A stretch of DNA of 64,000 nucleotides from Phaeocystidibacter luteus (lineage in GTDB: Bacteria; Bacteroidota; Bacteroidia; Flavobacteriales; Schleiferiaceae). Positions 7,624-16,535 of this stretch are shown piece after piece. Position numbers and translations under genes: made by a program. How positions within the stretch are numbered: position 1 is the stretch's first letter; each line of letters starts with the position of its first letter. Location of the stretch: NCBI RefSeq assembly GCF_008933115.1, contig NZ_WBVO01000006.1:62001-126000 (forward strand). Reading direction: 5' to 3'. The notes under the pieces were generated by a model, which was not told the DNA's origin, made no database searches, and saw only the letters and a list, made by a program, of their open reading frames with translations.

Positions 7624-9636
7624 CTATTCCACAATCACCTTCCTAAAGGTACTTATTCCCTTTCTAGAGTGATATTCCAAAACATACACGCCGGCTGGAT
7701 AGCTTCCCAGCTCCATGTGGTGTGTGGATTCCGTTGTCGCCTCAGAGTTCAGGAGGGTTCCTTCTAAGCTGTACAATCGTAGAATTCCGGGTTCTGGAAG
7801 GCCGTCTATCGTGAGTTGACCTGTAGTTGGGTTTGGATAGAACGTTATGTCGTCTGCCACAACCTCTCGCATGCCAATTGACCCTGCATGAATACTGTCG
7901 CAGATCATCACATCCGTGCATTCGAAGTAGGCACGCACACATATGCGGTACACGCTATCAGCCCCATAGGTGTGTTGAACTACATCTCCCCAATACTGTG
8001 TTCCGTCGCCCATAAACCACTGTACGCTATCGGCGAGTGGTCCAGTATAGGTAAGGGTTACACTGTTCGAGTCGTTGTTCCCCGATACGCTAAAGCTAGG
8101 TTCCGGAACATCGCATTGGTATTTTGTGAGGAAGAAGCTGCGCTGGCTGCCCACTTTATAAAGGGTATCGTTCCCCATGTACATTCCTTGGTCGAAGTTA
8201 CCGCCAATGTAGAACGTGTTAGCTGGGCCAGCGGTGATGGCGTTGCCCCATGAGCCTCCCCCGAAATTGGTCACTGTTCGATCCATCGAAATCACGGAAC
8301 CATCCAATATCTCAAATCTCGTAATAAAACCATCATAACCCTGATTCGGAGCAGTTTTCAAAGTATCAGCATGTGAAGGCCAATACATCTGACCACTGTA
8401 TCCTGTAATGACTACTTCGTCGTCAACGACCTCTATACCTTGTCCTGTAGACATTCCACCGGGAACGGCCATGCTAGACCAGAGATGTGAACCGGTGGCG
8501 TCTAAAGCGGTAACAAAAGGGGAAACGGCTCCTACGGGAGAGGTATATATATGCCCAGCCAATATTGTATTGCGTTTCACAGCACCTGTAATATAAATGT
8601 TCCCTGTAGGATCAAGATTAAGGGCCTCTATTTGCATTTCATCAACACCAGCGCTCTCATGCAACCATTGCAATTGGCCAGAACTTGAAAAGCTTGCGAT
8701 GTAAGAATCGGATTGAAGGGTGTCGCCGCCGATGGTGATCCAGCCGTTCGTGTTTTTGGCTATGTTTCGTCCTGCGACAACGTAATCTCCAGAAACAGGA
8801 TTTCGTTTAAAAAAAGTTACGCCTCCCCAGTAATACGACAAATGAATAGCATTACTTGAATGCATTTGGAGTTGACTCAGTGAGATCTGTTGACCAGACT
8901 GGCTATACTCAACCACGTAAACGCCGTGAGTTGGAATAATACTATCCGTTTCCCAACGGAACTTTCCAGGACTTAAGTGACAGAGCCAAAAAAGGTTTCC
9001 ATTTGGAGCTATATCTAAATCGAGAGATGAGCTTATGTTACGATACGTAGAAAGGTCAAAAGTCATGGTATCCGGTTCTGGCATTGCCAACCACTGAAAA
9101 GTACCTGCCGTGTCATACTTCAACAAGAACATACTCTGGCGTAGGGTATCTTCGATGTAGGCGAAGTTCGAATCGTAAGGAATTCTGGGAAGGATGGTGT
9201 CAGTATCAAAGTGAACAGCTGTATTCGGTGGACCAACAGGGTTATTTTTCACATTCTCCACATAACCCGTAACGTAGATTCCATCGGTGCTATCGGCTTT
9301 CAATGCATAACCAAAATCATAATCTCTACCACCTATGACTTTAGACCACCTGTGACGACCGTCTGGAGTAAAACTACTGAGCATAAAATCAACTGTGGCA
9401 CTTACACCGACTTCAGAATAGCCAGTAAGCGAAACAGAATCAACCATCAATCCATCCCCTCCCACTATAGCCAATACATAGATATTTCCAGCTCTATCCG
9501 TTTCAAGAAACTTCACATCATTATAATCTAAAGGCCGTTGAAGTGAATTTGATGACCCACCGCGAATTGACCAGTCCCATTGAGCGAGGCTGCAAAGTGA
9601 CAGCAGTAATGATAGCGTTAAGAAAAGGGAGCGCAT
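7624..9636 (-). CDS. Secreted T9SS type A cargo protein with PKD-like domain
   Basis: This 670-residue protein begins with a Sec signal peptide (MRSLFLTLSLLLSLCSLAQ). The middle has repeated GNIYVTG/GNIYITGA-type segments like the SBBP/beta-propeller repeats of Bacteroidota surface proteins. A PKD-like domain lies at roughly residues 515-585 (VQWFMGDGTQYWGDVVQHTY). The last ~75 residues are a type A sorting domain: ITFYPNPTTGQLTIDG, LRLYSLEGTLL and PAGVYVLEY, ending KVIVE. It is predicted to be exported to the periplasm and then secreted or anchored by T9SS. No enzymatic motif was recognised. It stands alone, with a 120-bp gap to the next reverse gene. Confidence 0.9.
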   Translation of the reverse strand: MRSLFLTLSLLLSLCSLAQWDWSIRGGSSNSLQRPLDYNDVKFLETDRAGNIYVLAIVGGDGLMVDSVSLTGYSEVGVSATVDFMLSSFTPDGRHRWSKVIGGRDYDFGYALKADSTDGIYVTGYVENVKNNPVGPPNTAVHFDTDTILPRIPYDSNFAYIEDTLRQSMFLLKYDTAGTFQWLAMPEPDTMTFDLSTYRNISSSLDLDIAPNGNLFWLCHLSPGKFRWETDSIIPTHGVYVVEYSQSGQQISLSQLQMHSSNAIHLSYYWGGVTFFKRNPVSGDYVVAGRNIAKNTNGWITIGGDTLQSDSYIASFSSSGQLQWLHESAGVDEMQIEALNLDPTGNIYITGAVKRNTILAGHIYTSPVGAVSPFVTALDATGSHLWSSMAVPGGMSTGQGIEVVDDEVVITGYSGQMYWPSHADTLKTAPNQGYDGFITRFEILDGSVISMDRTVTNFGGGSWGNAITAGPANTFYIGGNFDQGMYMGNDTLYKVGSQRSFFLTKYQCDVPEPSFSVSGNNDSNSVTLTYTGPLADSVQWFMGDGTQYWGDVVQHTYGADSVYRICVRAYFECTDVMICDSIHAGSIGMREVVADDITFYPNPTTGQLTIDGLPEPGILRLYSLEGTLLNSEATTESTHHMELGSYPAGVYVLEYHSRKGISTFRKVIVE

Positions 9637-9756
9637 GGGAGATTGGGAATTAAGGAGAGGACGGTTGAGATTCTTCTTAAATGTACGAAAAGTGAATTCC
9701 GATGTAACTCAGGTTAGTCGATTCAATGAAACCTATCAAATCGCATCTACCACATT

Positions 9757-10215
9757 TCACCTCGGCTCATTATCCATCTCCTCCCCCAACTCAAGCAATA
9801 TATTATCCCGTATCCCAAAGTAAACTTCTCTCAGAACCTGTCGCTGATAATCTACTGTGATTACATCTTGATACGGCGCAATAGCTATAGGCTCAACCAA
9901 CAATATGAACGCATAGTTAGCGAGTCCTTTCTTCGTTCCAAAGTCGACCAGCAATAGTCTATAAGTCCCGTCAGCCTGCAAGGAGTCCACCGTCAAACAA
10001 CGCAAGGATTCATCATTGATTAACCCAGTAGAATCACAGGATTGTACCAATAAATACGCCTCATCAGAATTAAAATAGATGTTGTGTACATCTTGAATGA
10101 ACTTGTCGTGGTCGTGGTCGTGATCAAGACCAAGCGAATCGGTTTGTGACCAAACAGTGGAACTAACAAGGCTGAAAAAGAGAGCAATCCGGAACATAAT
10201 GACAAGATACTCCAT
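9757..10215 (-). CDS. Small exported protein, unknown function
   Basis: This 152-residue protein has an N-terminal signal sequence (MFRIALFFSLVSSTVWSQ) followed by an acidic, histidine-rich stretch DHDHDHD just after the predicted cleavage site, which could bind divalent metal. The rest is a compact soluble domain with no recognised family. ATG 10215 gives MEYLVI before the signal; ATG 10197 gives a more typical signal peptide and is equally plausible. It lies between the T9SS cargo gene and tRNA-Asp on the same strand. Confidence 0.68.
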   Translation of the reverse strand: MEYLVIMFRIALFFSLVSSTVWSQTDSLGLDHDHDHDKFIQDVHNIYFNSDEAYLLVQSCDSTGLINDESLRCLTVDSLQADGTYRLLLVDFGTKKGLANYAFILLVEPIAIAPYQDVITVDYQRQVLREVYFGIRDNILLELGEEMDNEPR

Positions 10216-10331
10216 TCATACTAAGCGCACTCAGCCAACGGTTTAATCGTGCAACTCTTCCAAGTGTTTGTGGGAACCTAGAAGGTGCTCATCAGATCGA
10301 TTTCTGGTCAATAGGGATAGTGTCTAACAAC

Positions 10332-10362
10332 AAAAAAAGGGAAACCATTTCTGATTTCCCTT
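10332..10362 (-). terminator. Intrinsic terminator of tRNA-Asp
   Basis: Read on the minus strand, AAGGGAAA pairs with TTTCCCTT around a 10-nt loop and is followed by seven T residues (complement of 10332-10338). It starts immediately after the tRNA 3' end. Confidence 0.8.
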
Positions 10363-10365
10363 CTG

Positions 10366-10439
10366 CGGTGCGGACGGGACTCGAACCCGCGACCCCCGGC
10401 GTGACAGGCCGATATTCTAACCAACTGAACTACCGCACC
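10366..10439 (-). tRNA. tRNA-Asp (GTC)
   Basis: On the minus strand the 7-bp acceptor stem GGTGCGG/CCGCACC, D arm (AGTTCAGTTGGTTAGAAT), anticodon loop CCTGTCACG with anticodon GTC and T arm GGGTTCGAGTCCC are all present, with discriminator base G. The 3' CCA is not encoded. It is monocistronic by appearance, with its own promoter at 10481-10510 and a terminator directly downstream. Confidence 0.97.
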
Positions 10440-10480
10440 AATGTTGTTATGTCATGCGCTCCATTGCTGTAACGCGGTGG

Positions 10481-10510
10481 CAAATATACAACGGTTTTCA
10501 TTCCTGTCAA
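10481..10510 (-). promoter_or_regulatory. Bacteroidota-type promoter for tRNA-Asp
   Basis: On the minus strand, TTG (10510-10508) is separated by 19 bp from a perfect TAnnTTTG box, TATATTTG (10488-10481). This matches the Bacteroidota primary sigma consensus and lies about 40 bp upstream of the tRNA. Confidence 0.68.
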
Positions 10511-10571
10511 GTGTTGAGGCAAGAAAATTTGAAATTTCTGCATCCCACGGCTGACGGGCGATTGCCGAGAT

Positions 10572-11504
10572 TTAATACAACTTTCTGCGCTTCAATAAGT
10601 AAGGCAGCAAAACCTGGTTGTATCCCAAACGAATATTTGCCTCCACCCAGTCAATTTTAAATTGACCACAACGGAGTTCTATCTCCTTTATCAAACTGTT
10701 TCGGACCTTCTTGTACTCCTCCCTAACCTCTTCAGGATGGAGCTTCAATTCCTCCCCCGATTCCAAGTCCACAAACCTGTGTGGCTTGTTTCCAAATTCG
10801 AATTCCCTCTCCAACTTCCCATCCTCCACATGCAAGAGTACCAACTCATGCTTGTTGTACCGGAAGTGCTGCAAAGCCTCAAAGAGTTCCTCTCCCTCCT
10901 GCTCCGCTCTTTCCAAGAAGTCACTGAAAATGATGACCAATGACCTCCTATGCAGACGCTCCGCCAATTCGTGCAGCTGCGGCGCCAAATGCGTCGATTT
11001 GTTCTCAGAGGTATCCGTAATCACCTTCGACAATTCCGTAAGCAACATGTGATGATGCGCCCGGTTTGTCTTCGCCTCCGTATGCAAGTCTACCTTCTCA
11101 TTGATGGTCGTAAGTCCAACCGCATCGCGTTGCCTCCTCAAAAGATTCATCAAAGATGCCGCTCCATAAACCGAAAATGCTAGCTTATTGGGTTCCTCAA
11201 ATCCAATGGCCTTTGGATCTGGAAATAACATCGACCCACTGGTGTCAAGCACAATCTGACAACGCAAGTTGGTCTCTTCTTCATAGCGCTTCACAAACAT
11301 CTTGTCTGTTCGCGCATAGAGCTTCCAATCTATGTGACGGGTTGATTCCCCCGTATTGTACAACCTGTGCTCCGCAAATTCTACCGAGAAGCCGTGATAT
11401 GGACTTTGATGCAGCCCCGTGATGAAACCTTCAACTACTTGTCGAGCCAAGAAATCGAGGCGTTCAAAATCGCGTATGCTATGTAAATCGAGAGAACTTG
11501 ACAT
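10572..11504 (-). CDS. DUF58 domain protein (vWA-like)
   Basis: This 310-residue protein matches the DUF58 family. Key segments are VEGFITGLHQSPYHGFSVEF, RHIDWKLYARTDKMFVKRYEEE and the vWA/MIDAS-like IVLDTSGSM (DxSxS metal-binding pattern), followed by LVIIFSDFLE. DUF58 proteins are usually encoded next to a MoxR-type AAA ATPase and membrane vWA proteins; none is visible here, and the gene instead follows a LolC/E-like permease by 18 bp. The function is unknown, possibly in envelope or stress processes. It is the last gene of that reverse pair. Confidence 0.9.
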   Translation of the reverse strand: MSSSLDLHSIRDFERLDFLARQVVEGFITGLHQSPYHGFSVEFAEHRLYNTGESTRHIDWKLYARTDKMFVKRYEEETNLRCQIVLDTSGSMLFPDPKAIGFEEPNKLAFSVYGAASLMNLLRRQRDAVGLTTINEKVDLHTEAKTNRAHHHMLLTELSKVITDTSENKSTHLAPQLHELAERLHRRSLVIIFSDFLERAEQEGEELFEALQHFRYNKHELVLLHVEDGKLEREFEFGNKPHRFVDLESGEELKLHPEEVREEYKKVRNSLIKEIELRCGQFKIDWVEANIRLGYNQVLLPYLLKRRKLY

Positions 11505-11522
11505 TCGTCGGTATTTCGGTTA

Positions 11523-12755
11523 TCAATCGAAACGCAAGGCTTTCGCCGGACGTATTCTCATGATGATATAACTTGGCGCCATCATCGAAACAAGGCAGAT
11601 GACTAAGGTACCCAGATTCAAGGCCAATATCAACCATGGATCTAGCAAAACGGGCGCCTCTGATACGTAGTACGTAGATGGGTCTAACTTCACAAAGCCC
11701 CAATAATGCTGGGCAAGGCAAATTCCTATGCCAATCAAATTTCCCCAGAAAAGTCCGCGTAAAATCAAATATCCACTTTGATATAGAAAGATCCGTCGAA
11801 TCTTGCGGTCACTTCCTCCAAGCGACTTAACAATGCCAATCATTCTCGTGCGCTCCAAGATCAATATCAGCAAGGCACCAATCATGTTGATGGTAGCCAC
11901 TACGAGCATAATCCCAATAATCAGGAACATATTCACATCAAAAAGCTCAAGCCATTTGAAGAGTTGTGGATTCTCCTGTAGGACGGATACGGCGTTTAGA
12001 TGAAAGGGCAAAGCTTCACGCAACTGAGTGGTTTGTGGGGTAATCTCATCAAAATCATCAATAAAGACCTCCATCTTACCTACCTCATCGGCATGCCAAT
12101 CGTTTAAACCGCGAATTAAATTCAAATCACACAGTACATACAGGCGGTCGAATTCCTCCAGTCCCGTATTGTAAATTCCTGAAACCATGAGGTATCTGGT
12201 GAGCGGCGGACGATTGTTGTCGCGAATGAAGTAGACCACCACCTCATCTCCCGTATCAATCTTTAATCGGTTTGCCGTGCTCCGCGAAAGCAAGATGCTA
12301 TCGCTTTCCACTGAATCGCGAAAGCTGGGGATAACACCATATTCCATGGCATCTTCGAAAAATGTCCAATCGTATTCCGGACCTACACCCTTGAGTGCAA
12401 TGCCTTCGAAGTCATCCTCAGAAGTGAGAATTCCGGCTTTGGAGGCCGTGCGTTGAATATGTGTGAATCCGTCAAGTTTCTGAATATCAGGATAGAATTC
12501 AATCTTGGTGGAGATGGCCTTATCCTCGTACGAAATGTTCGAATCGTACGGTTGAATTTGAATATGCCCGGAGAAGCCAATAATCTTATCTTTGATTCGC
12601 TCTTGAAGTCCGACTCCCGTTGCAACCGCGATGATCATCAATACCATTCCGAGTGCAATGGCCGTTATGGAAACGGTAATAACCGGACCCGTAATTGAGT
12701 CTTTGGAATTTTCCGAACGAACCAATCTCTTGGCAATGAACCACTCCCAGCGCAT
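11523..12755 (-). CDS. LolC/LolE-like ABC transporter permease
   Basis: This 410-residue FtsX/MacB-fold permease starts MRWEWFIAKRLVRSEN; an in-frame extension upstream overlaps the divergent gene and was rejected. Visible features are the first transmembrane segment after a DSITGPVITVSITAIALG motif, a large periplasmic domain from residue ~50 to ~280, and three C-terminal transmembrane segments including MFLIIGIMLVVATINMIGALLILILERTRMIGIVKSLG. That last motif is typical of LolC/E. The family exports lipoproteins from the inner membrane together with LolD, which is not encoded here. A DUF58 gene follows 18 bp downstream. Divergent from the NamZ gene with only 31 bp between start codons. Confidence 0.87.
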   Translation of the reverse strand: MRWEWFIAKRLVRSENSKDSITGPVITVSITAIALGMVLMIIAVATGVGLQERIKDKIIGFSGHIQIQPYDSNISYEDKAISTKIEFYPDIQKLDGFTHIQRTASKAGILTSEDDFEGIALKGVGPEYDWTFFEDAMEYGVIPSFRDSVESDSILLSRSTANRLKIDTGDEVVVYFIRDNNRPPLTRYLMVSGIYNTGLEEFDRLYVLCDLNLIRGLNDWHADEVGKMEVFIDDFDEITPQTTQLREALPFHLNAVSVLQENPQLFKWLELFDVNMFLIIGIMLVVATINMIGALLILILERTRMIGIVKSLGGSDRKIRRIFLYQSGYLILRGLFWGNLIGIGICLAQHYWGFVKLDPSTYYVSEAPVLLDPWLILALNLGTLVICLVSMMAPSYIIMRIRPAKALRFD

Positions 12756-12786
12756 GAATACAATTTTCGAGGCTAAAGATAGACAA

Positions 12787-13944
12787 ATGCCATTCCTAAC
12801 CCTGATTCTGTTCACATGGATTCTGGGCATCACCGGATGGGCTCAGTCTCCTACGCCTGCAGCTGATATTCCCGATCTGTGGCTCCCAAAACTCGAAGGA
12901 AAGACCATCGCCGTAGTGGCCAACAACACTTCTCGCGTAGGAGAAACACATCTCGTGGATTTCTTAGTAGCGAACAATGTGACGATTAAGCGTGTGTTTT
13001 CTCCCGAACATGGATTTAGAGGGAAGGCCGCTGCAGGCGAACATGTGAGTTCCGAAATTGACGAAAAAACAGGCATTCCGCTCGTATCGCTCTATGGAAA
13101 TCACAAGAAGCCGGCTCCGTCGGAAGTAGCTGATGTCGATCTTGTGCTCTTCGATATTCAAGATGTTGGCGTGCGATTCTACACTTACATTTCCACCATG
13201 ACCTACGTAATGGAGGCTTGCGCCGAAAACGGAATTCCTTTCTATATTCTCGATCGTCCAAACCCCCATGGCAACTTGATTGACGGTCCCATTCTAGAAC
13301 CAGAATTCACCTCCTTTGTAGGACTACACCCCGTTCCCATTGCACACGGAATGACGGTTGGAGAGTATGCAGCCATGGTAAAGGGTGAGGGATGGATTAA
13401 GGACTCAAAAAAGCTCGACCTATCCGTTTTTGTTTGCAATAACTACACACACGAATCGGTATACGAACTGCCGGTTGCGCCCTCGCCTAACCTTCCCAAT
13501 CAAGCGTCCATCATGCTATACCCTTCCCTCTGCTTATTTGAAGGAACGGTTGTGAGCATCGGACGAGGAACTGATTTACCGTTCCAACAATTTGGTGCTC
13601 CTTGGTTTGAAGATTTGGGAACGACATTCACTCCAACAAGTCGATCCGAGGCACCGCATCCCAAGTATGAAAATGAAGAGTGCTACGGCGTGGAACTAGC
13701 CTCATTCGGCGAGAATTTCATGCACAACTACGAGAAGTTGTACATCTTCTGGTTGCTCGAAGCTCACCGACAATATAATGGCGACGAGCCTTTCTTCACC
13801 AACTACTTTCGCTTGCTCGCTGGAACTGAAAAACTTCAGAAGCAAATTGAACATGGATGGAGTGAGGCACAAATTCGTGAGTCATGGGAAGAAGGATTGT
13901 CCGAATTCAAACTCGTCCGTGAGAAGTACCTTTTGTACGAGTGA
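12787..13944 (+). CDS. DUF1343 / NamZ-type exo-N-acetylmuramidase
   Basis: This 385-residue exported protein begins at ATG 12787 with a signal peptide (MPFLTLILFTWILGITGWAQ). The body matches DUF1343: GKTIAVVANNTSRVG, FSPEHGFRGKAAAGE, LVLFDIQDVGVRFYTYISTM, ILDRPNPHG, PIAHGMTVGEYA and ELPVAPSPNLPN. Characterised members (NamZ, family GH171) release N-acetylmuramic acid from peptidoglycan fragments, so a periplasmic cell-wall recycling role is likely. Only 31 bp separate its start from that of the divergent LolC/E-like gene, so the two must share an overlapping promoter region. Confidence 0.9.
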   Translation: MPFLTLILFTWILGITGWAQSPTPAADIPDLWLPKLEGKTIAVVANNTSRVGETHLVDFLVANNVTIKRVFSPEHGFRGKAAAGEHVSSEIDEKTGIPLVSLYGNHKKPAPSEVADVDLVLFDIQDVGVRFYTYISTMTYVMEACAENGIPFYILDRPNPHGNLIDGPILEPEFTSFVGLHPVPIAHGMTVGEYAAMVKGEGWIKDSKKLDLSVFVCNNYTHESVYELPVAPSPNLPNQASIMLYPSLCLFEGTVVSIGRGTDLPFQQFGAPWFEDLGTTFTPTSRSEAPHPKYENEECYGVELASFGENFMHNYEKLYIFWLLEAHRQYNGDEPFFTNYFRLLAGTEKLQKQIEHGWSEAQIRESWEEGLSEFKLVREKYLLYE

Positions 13945-14037
13945 GCACATCGCCTATTCGTCTCAATGCAACGTTAACTCAATGGTAGGAACCTCAAGCC
14001 GAAATTCAGCGTAATAGGAGGTACATTGCAACACCAA

Positions 14038-15243
14038 ATGAAACGTTTCCTTTTCATCACATGCTTAGCGCTCACCTTCACGTTAAACTCTAGCGGGCAA
14101 AACCTGCTGGTGAATGGTGGTTTCGAACCGGATGATTGTGAGCTGCCCGCATGGCGGCTTAGCGAAATTTGTGCCCCTTGGGACACGCTCGGGGATGCTG
14201 GAGATTGGCAAGACCTGATCGTTCAATATTACGGCGAGTGCTCAAGTCGTGGAAATGCGGGAAGCCGAGATCCACGAAGCGGCAGAGGGTGCATCGGCAT
14301 CCCTACGCACGGCTGGCCAGCTTCGGCAGCTGAACCTCATCAATCGAGGGGGTATCCAATTGGTGAATTGACCCAAACGCTTACACAGGGCCAGACCTAT
14401 CAGCTCTCCTTCTGGGTTCAAACGTTGTACTCCAGCAACGCTATGATTTATGCGACTCAAGGTCCGGGAGCCTTATTCACCAGCACAAGGGAAAACCTCA
14501 ACTTCAACAACGAATTTGTACTCGAATCGGACAATGCGATATACGGAACAGAGATTGTCTCTGAGGTTGGCGAGTGGACACAAATCTGCATGACATTTAC
14601 AGCAACGGGGTATGAGCGCTTCATGATTCTGGGAAACTTCAGAACAAATGAGGATACTCCAAAGGAACTCATCAATCCAAATGACGATCCAGACGCCACG
14701 GTTTGGAAATGGTCCTATTACCTGATTGATGATGTTGTGCTGATACCTTACGAAGCACAACCTGCAGTGCTGCCTAGCTCCGCAGGTATTTGTCCAGATG
14801 AAGACCTAACCCTGAGTCTTTTACGTGTTGAAACTGGACAATGGGACGACGGATCTACGGACCCTACGCGTGTTGTATCCGAGCCTGGAACGTATGGATA
14901 CACCTACTTAGATGGAGCCTGTTTCAGGACAGACTTCATAGAGGTGAGTGAGGTTAACTGCGAGAAATGCCATGTTTACCTTCCAACGGCTTTCACGCCG
15001 AATGGCGATGGAAACAACGATGAATGGAAGCCAGAGCTCGTGTGTGATGCAATAGAATACCGGGTTGAAGTTTACGACCGCTTAGGAAACCTGATGTTCC
15101 GTACCTTTAACATTGATGAAGGCTGGAGTCCCCCTGCTACGATTCAAGAAGGCACCTACGTGGCCAGAATACAGATGACCTATGAGCTTTACGGCGAGCG
15201 CGATTTCATCGACGAGCGAGCTCTTATTGTCATCATGAAATAA
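14038..15243 (+). CDS. T9SS type B sorted protein, paralogue 1
   Basis: This 401-residue secreted protein has a signal peptide (MKRFLFITCLALTFTLNSSG), an N-terminal carbohydrate-binding-like region starting LLVNGGFEPDDC with IGELTQTLTQGQTYQLSFWV, and a C-terminal gliding-motility/T9SS type B domain (CHVYLPTAFTPNGDGNNDEW, VYDRLGNLMF, GTYVARIQMTYE). An AGGAGG at 14016-14021 lies 4 bp before an in-frame TTG at 14026, so a start four codons earlier is possible; ATG 14038 gives the cleaner signal peptide. It is homologous along its whole length to the next gene, from which it is separated by 9 bp. Confidence 0.88.
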   Translation: MKRFLFITCLALTFTLNSSGQNLLVNGGFEPDDCELPAWRLSEICAPWDTLGDAGDWQDLIVQYYGECSSRGNAGSRDPRSGRGCIGIPTHGWPASAAEPHQSRGYPIGELTQTLTQGQTYQLSFWVQTLYSSNAMIYATQGPGALFTSTRENLNFNNEFVLESDNAIYGTEIVSEVGEWTQICMTFTATGYERFMILGNFRTNEDTPKELINPNDDPDATVWKWSYYLIDDVVLIPYEAQPAVLPSSAGICPDEDLTLSLLRVETGQWDDGSTDPTRVVSEPGTYGYTYLDGACFRTDFIEVSEVNCEKCHVYLPTAFTPNGDGNNDEWKPELVCDAIEYRVEVYDRLGNLMFRTFNIDEGWSPPATIQEGTYVARIQMTYELYGERDFIDERALIVIMK

Positions 15244-15252
15244 CAGATATAG

Positions 15253-16428
15253 ATGCGAAGTACGCTAATAGCTTCACTTTTCACACTCTTCACACTTACC
15301 GTCACCGGGCAAACTCAAAACTTTGTGGTGAACGGCGGTTTTGAACCTACGGATTGTCCGAGCACTGGAACTACGCTGTTTGAAATCGCACCGCCATGGC
15401 GGGATCCGTTTACGTCATCCGACCATTACGGACCGTGTACTTTCCCAGGAAGCGCCACCACCAATAACAACGTTCCTCCACAAGAAGGAGATGGAAACGT
15501 GGGCTTGTACGGTTATGGCCGCTTTGGTCAGATTTACAACCGAGAATACATCATCGGTGAGCTTACCACAGCCCTTACGGCTGGTCAGCGTTACCGCGTG
15601 AGCTACTGGGTGCACCCGGTTTACACGCCGCAGTTCGACATCAACGCTGGGATCGACGGTCCGGATGTACTCTTTTTTGAATCGTATTCCGATTTCACTA
15701 GCTCGGTTCAACGAAACAACTACGATTATTCTTCGGATTCGGCACTTCACCCAGATTACACGATAACGGAGCTCAACGAGTGGACGCAAGTTTGTTTGAA
15801 CTTTACTGCTCGCGGGTATGAGCGTTATATCGCGTTGGGAACCTTTAGAACGGATGAAGAGGTTCAGGCCGAATTGTTAGGTGGAAACACTCAGCCCACC
15901 TTGGGATACTACCTCATCGACAATGTGGTTGTTCAACCCATAGACGAGCCCGTGCTAACAGGCACACGTGAACTTTGCCCAGGCGGAGAAATCACACTCA
16001 CCGTTCCCGATGGACTTTTTGGTGAGTGGGACGACGGTTCCACGGCGCTTACACGAGTGATTGATGAACCGGGCACTTACAGCTATGGGTATCAGGATGG
16101 TATTTGCTATCGGGTTGACCAGGTTGTGGTAGAGGAAGTGAACTGTACGCCATGCAACGTGTACTACCCATCGGCATTCACCCCAAATGGCGATGGGACG
16201 AATGAAGTGTGGATGCCAGTATTCGAATGTGCACCAATTGAATATCAGCTCGAAATCTACGACCGTATAGGAAACCTTGTATTCCAAACCTACGACCGCA
16301 ACAACTCGTGGTCGCCCCCAGCAGATGCCCAAGAAGGCACTTACGTGGCGATATTGCGCTTCACGTACGAGCTTTATGGGGACAGGACGGTGATACAGGA
16401 AAGGGTTGAGGTGAGTTTGATGAGGTAG
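15253..16428 (+). CDS. T9SS type B sorted protein, paralogue 2
   Basis: This 391-residue protein is a tandem paralogue of the preceding gene. It shares the signal-peptide/FVVNGGFEPTDC start, the YIIGELTTALTAGQRYRVSYWV core, the WTQVCLNFTARGYERYIALG block and the C-terminal type B domain (CNVYYPSAFTPNGDGTNEVW, IYDRIGNLVFQTYD). The middle has diverged more than the ends. It is predicted to be secreted and surface-attached. The ligand is unknown. The two genes are probably co-transcribed. Hairpin array B starts just after the stop codon. Confidence 0.88.
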   Translation: MRSTLIASLFTLFTLTVTGQTQNFVVNGGFEPTDCPSTGTTLFEIAPPWRDPFTSSDHYGPCTFPGSATTNNNVPPQEGDGNVGLYGYGRFGQIYNREYIIGELTTALTAGQRYRVSYWVHPVYTPQFDINAGIDGPDVLFFESYSDFTSSVQRNNYDYSSDSALHPDYTITELNEWTQVCLNFTARGYERYIALGTFRTDEEVQAELLGGNTQPTLGYYLIDNVVVQPIDEPVLTGTRELCPGGEITLTVPDGLFGEWDDGSTALTRVIDEPGTYSYGYQDGICYRVDQVVVEEVNCTPCNVYYPSAFTPNGDGTNEVWMPVFECAPIEYQLEIYDRIGNLVFQTYDRNNSWSPPADAQEGTYVAILRFTYELYGDRTVIQERVEVSLMR

Positions 16429-16433
16429 GGGAT

Positions 16434-16515
16434 CATCCGCCTAACGGCGGATGAAAGGTTCGCGATCCGCCTACCGGCGTATGCGAAAGGATCTCCTCCT
16501 GTCGGAGGAGAAAGA
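16434..16515. repeat. Hairpin array B (covarying-arm family)
   Basis: Three hairpins at 28-30 bp spacing: ATCCGCC/GGCGGAT with loop TAAC (16435-16452), ATCCGCC/GGCGTAT with loop TACC (16465-16482, one mismatch), and CTCCTCC/GGAGGAG with loop TGTC (16493-16510). Linkers are GAAAGGTTCGCG and GCGAAAGG. It lies between convergent genes, as does array A. Confidence 0.82.
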
Positions 16516-16535
16516 GCTAGAGGTTTACGTGAGGG

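Noticed and set aside
12631-12786. N-terminal extension of the NamZ-type gene
   Set aside because: It overlaps the divergent permease coding sequence, and the signal peptide begins cleanly at 12787.
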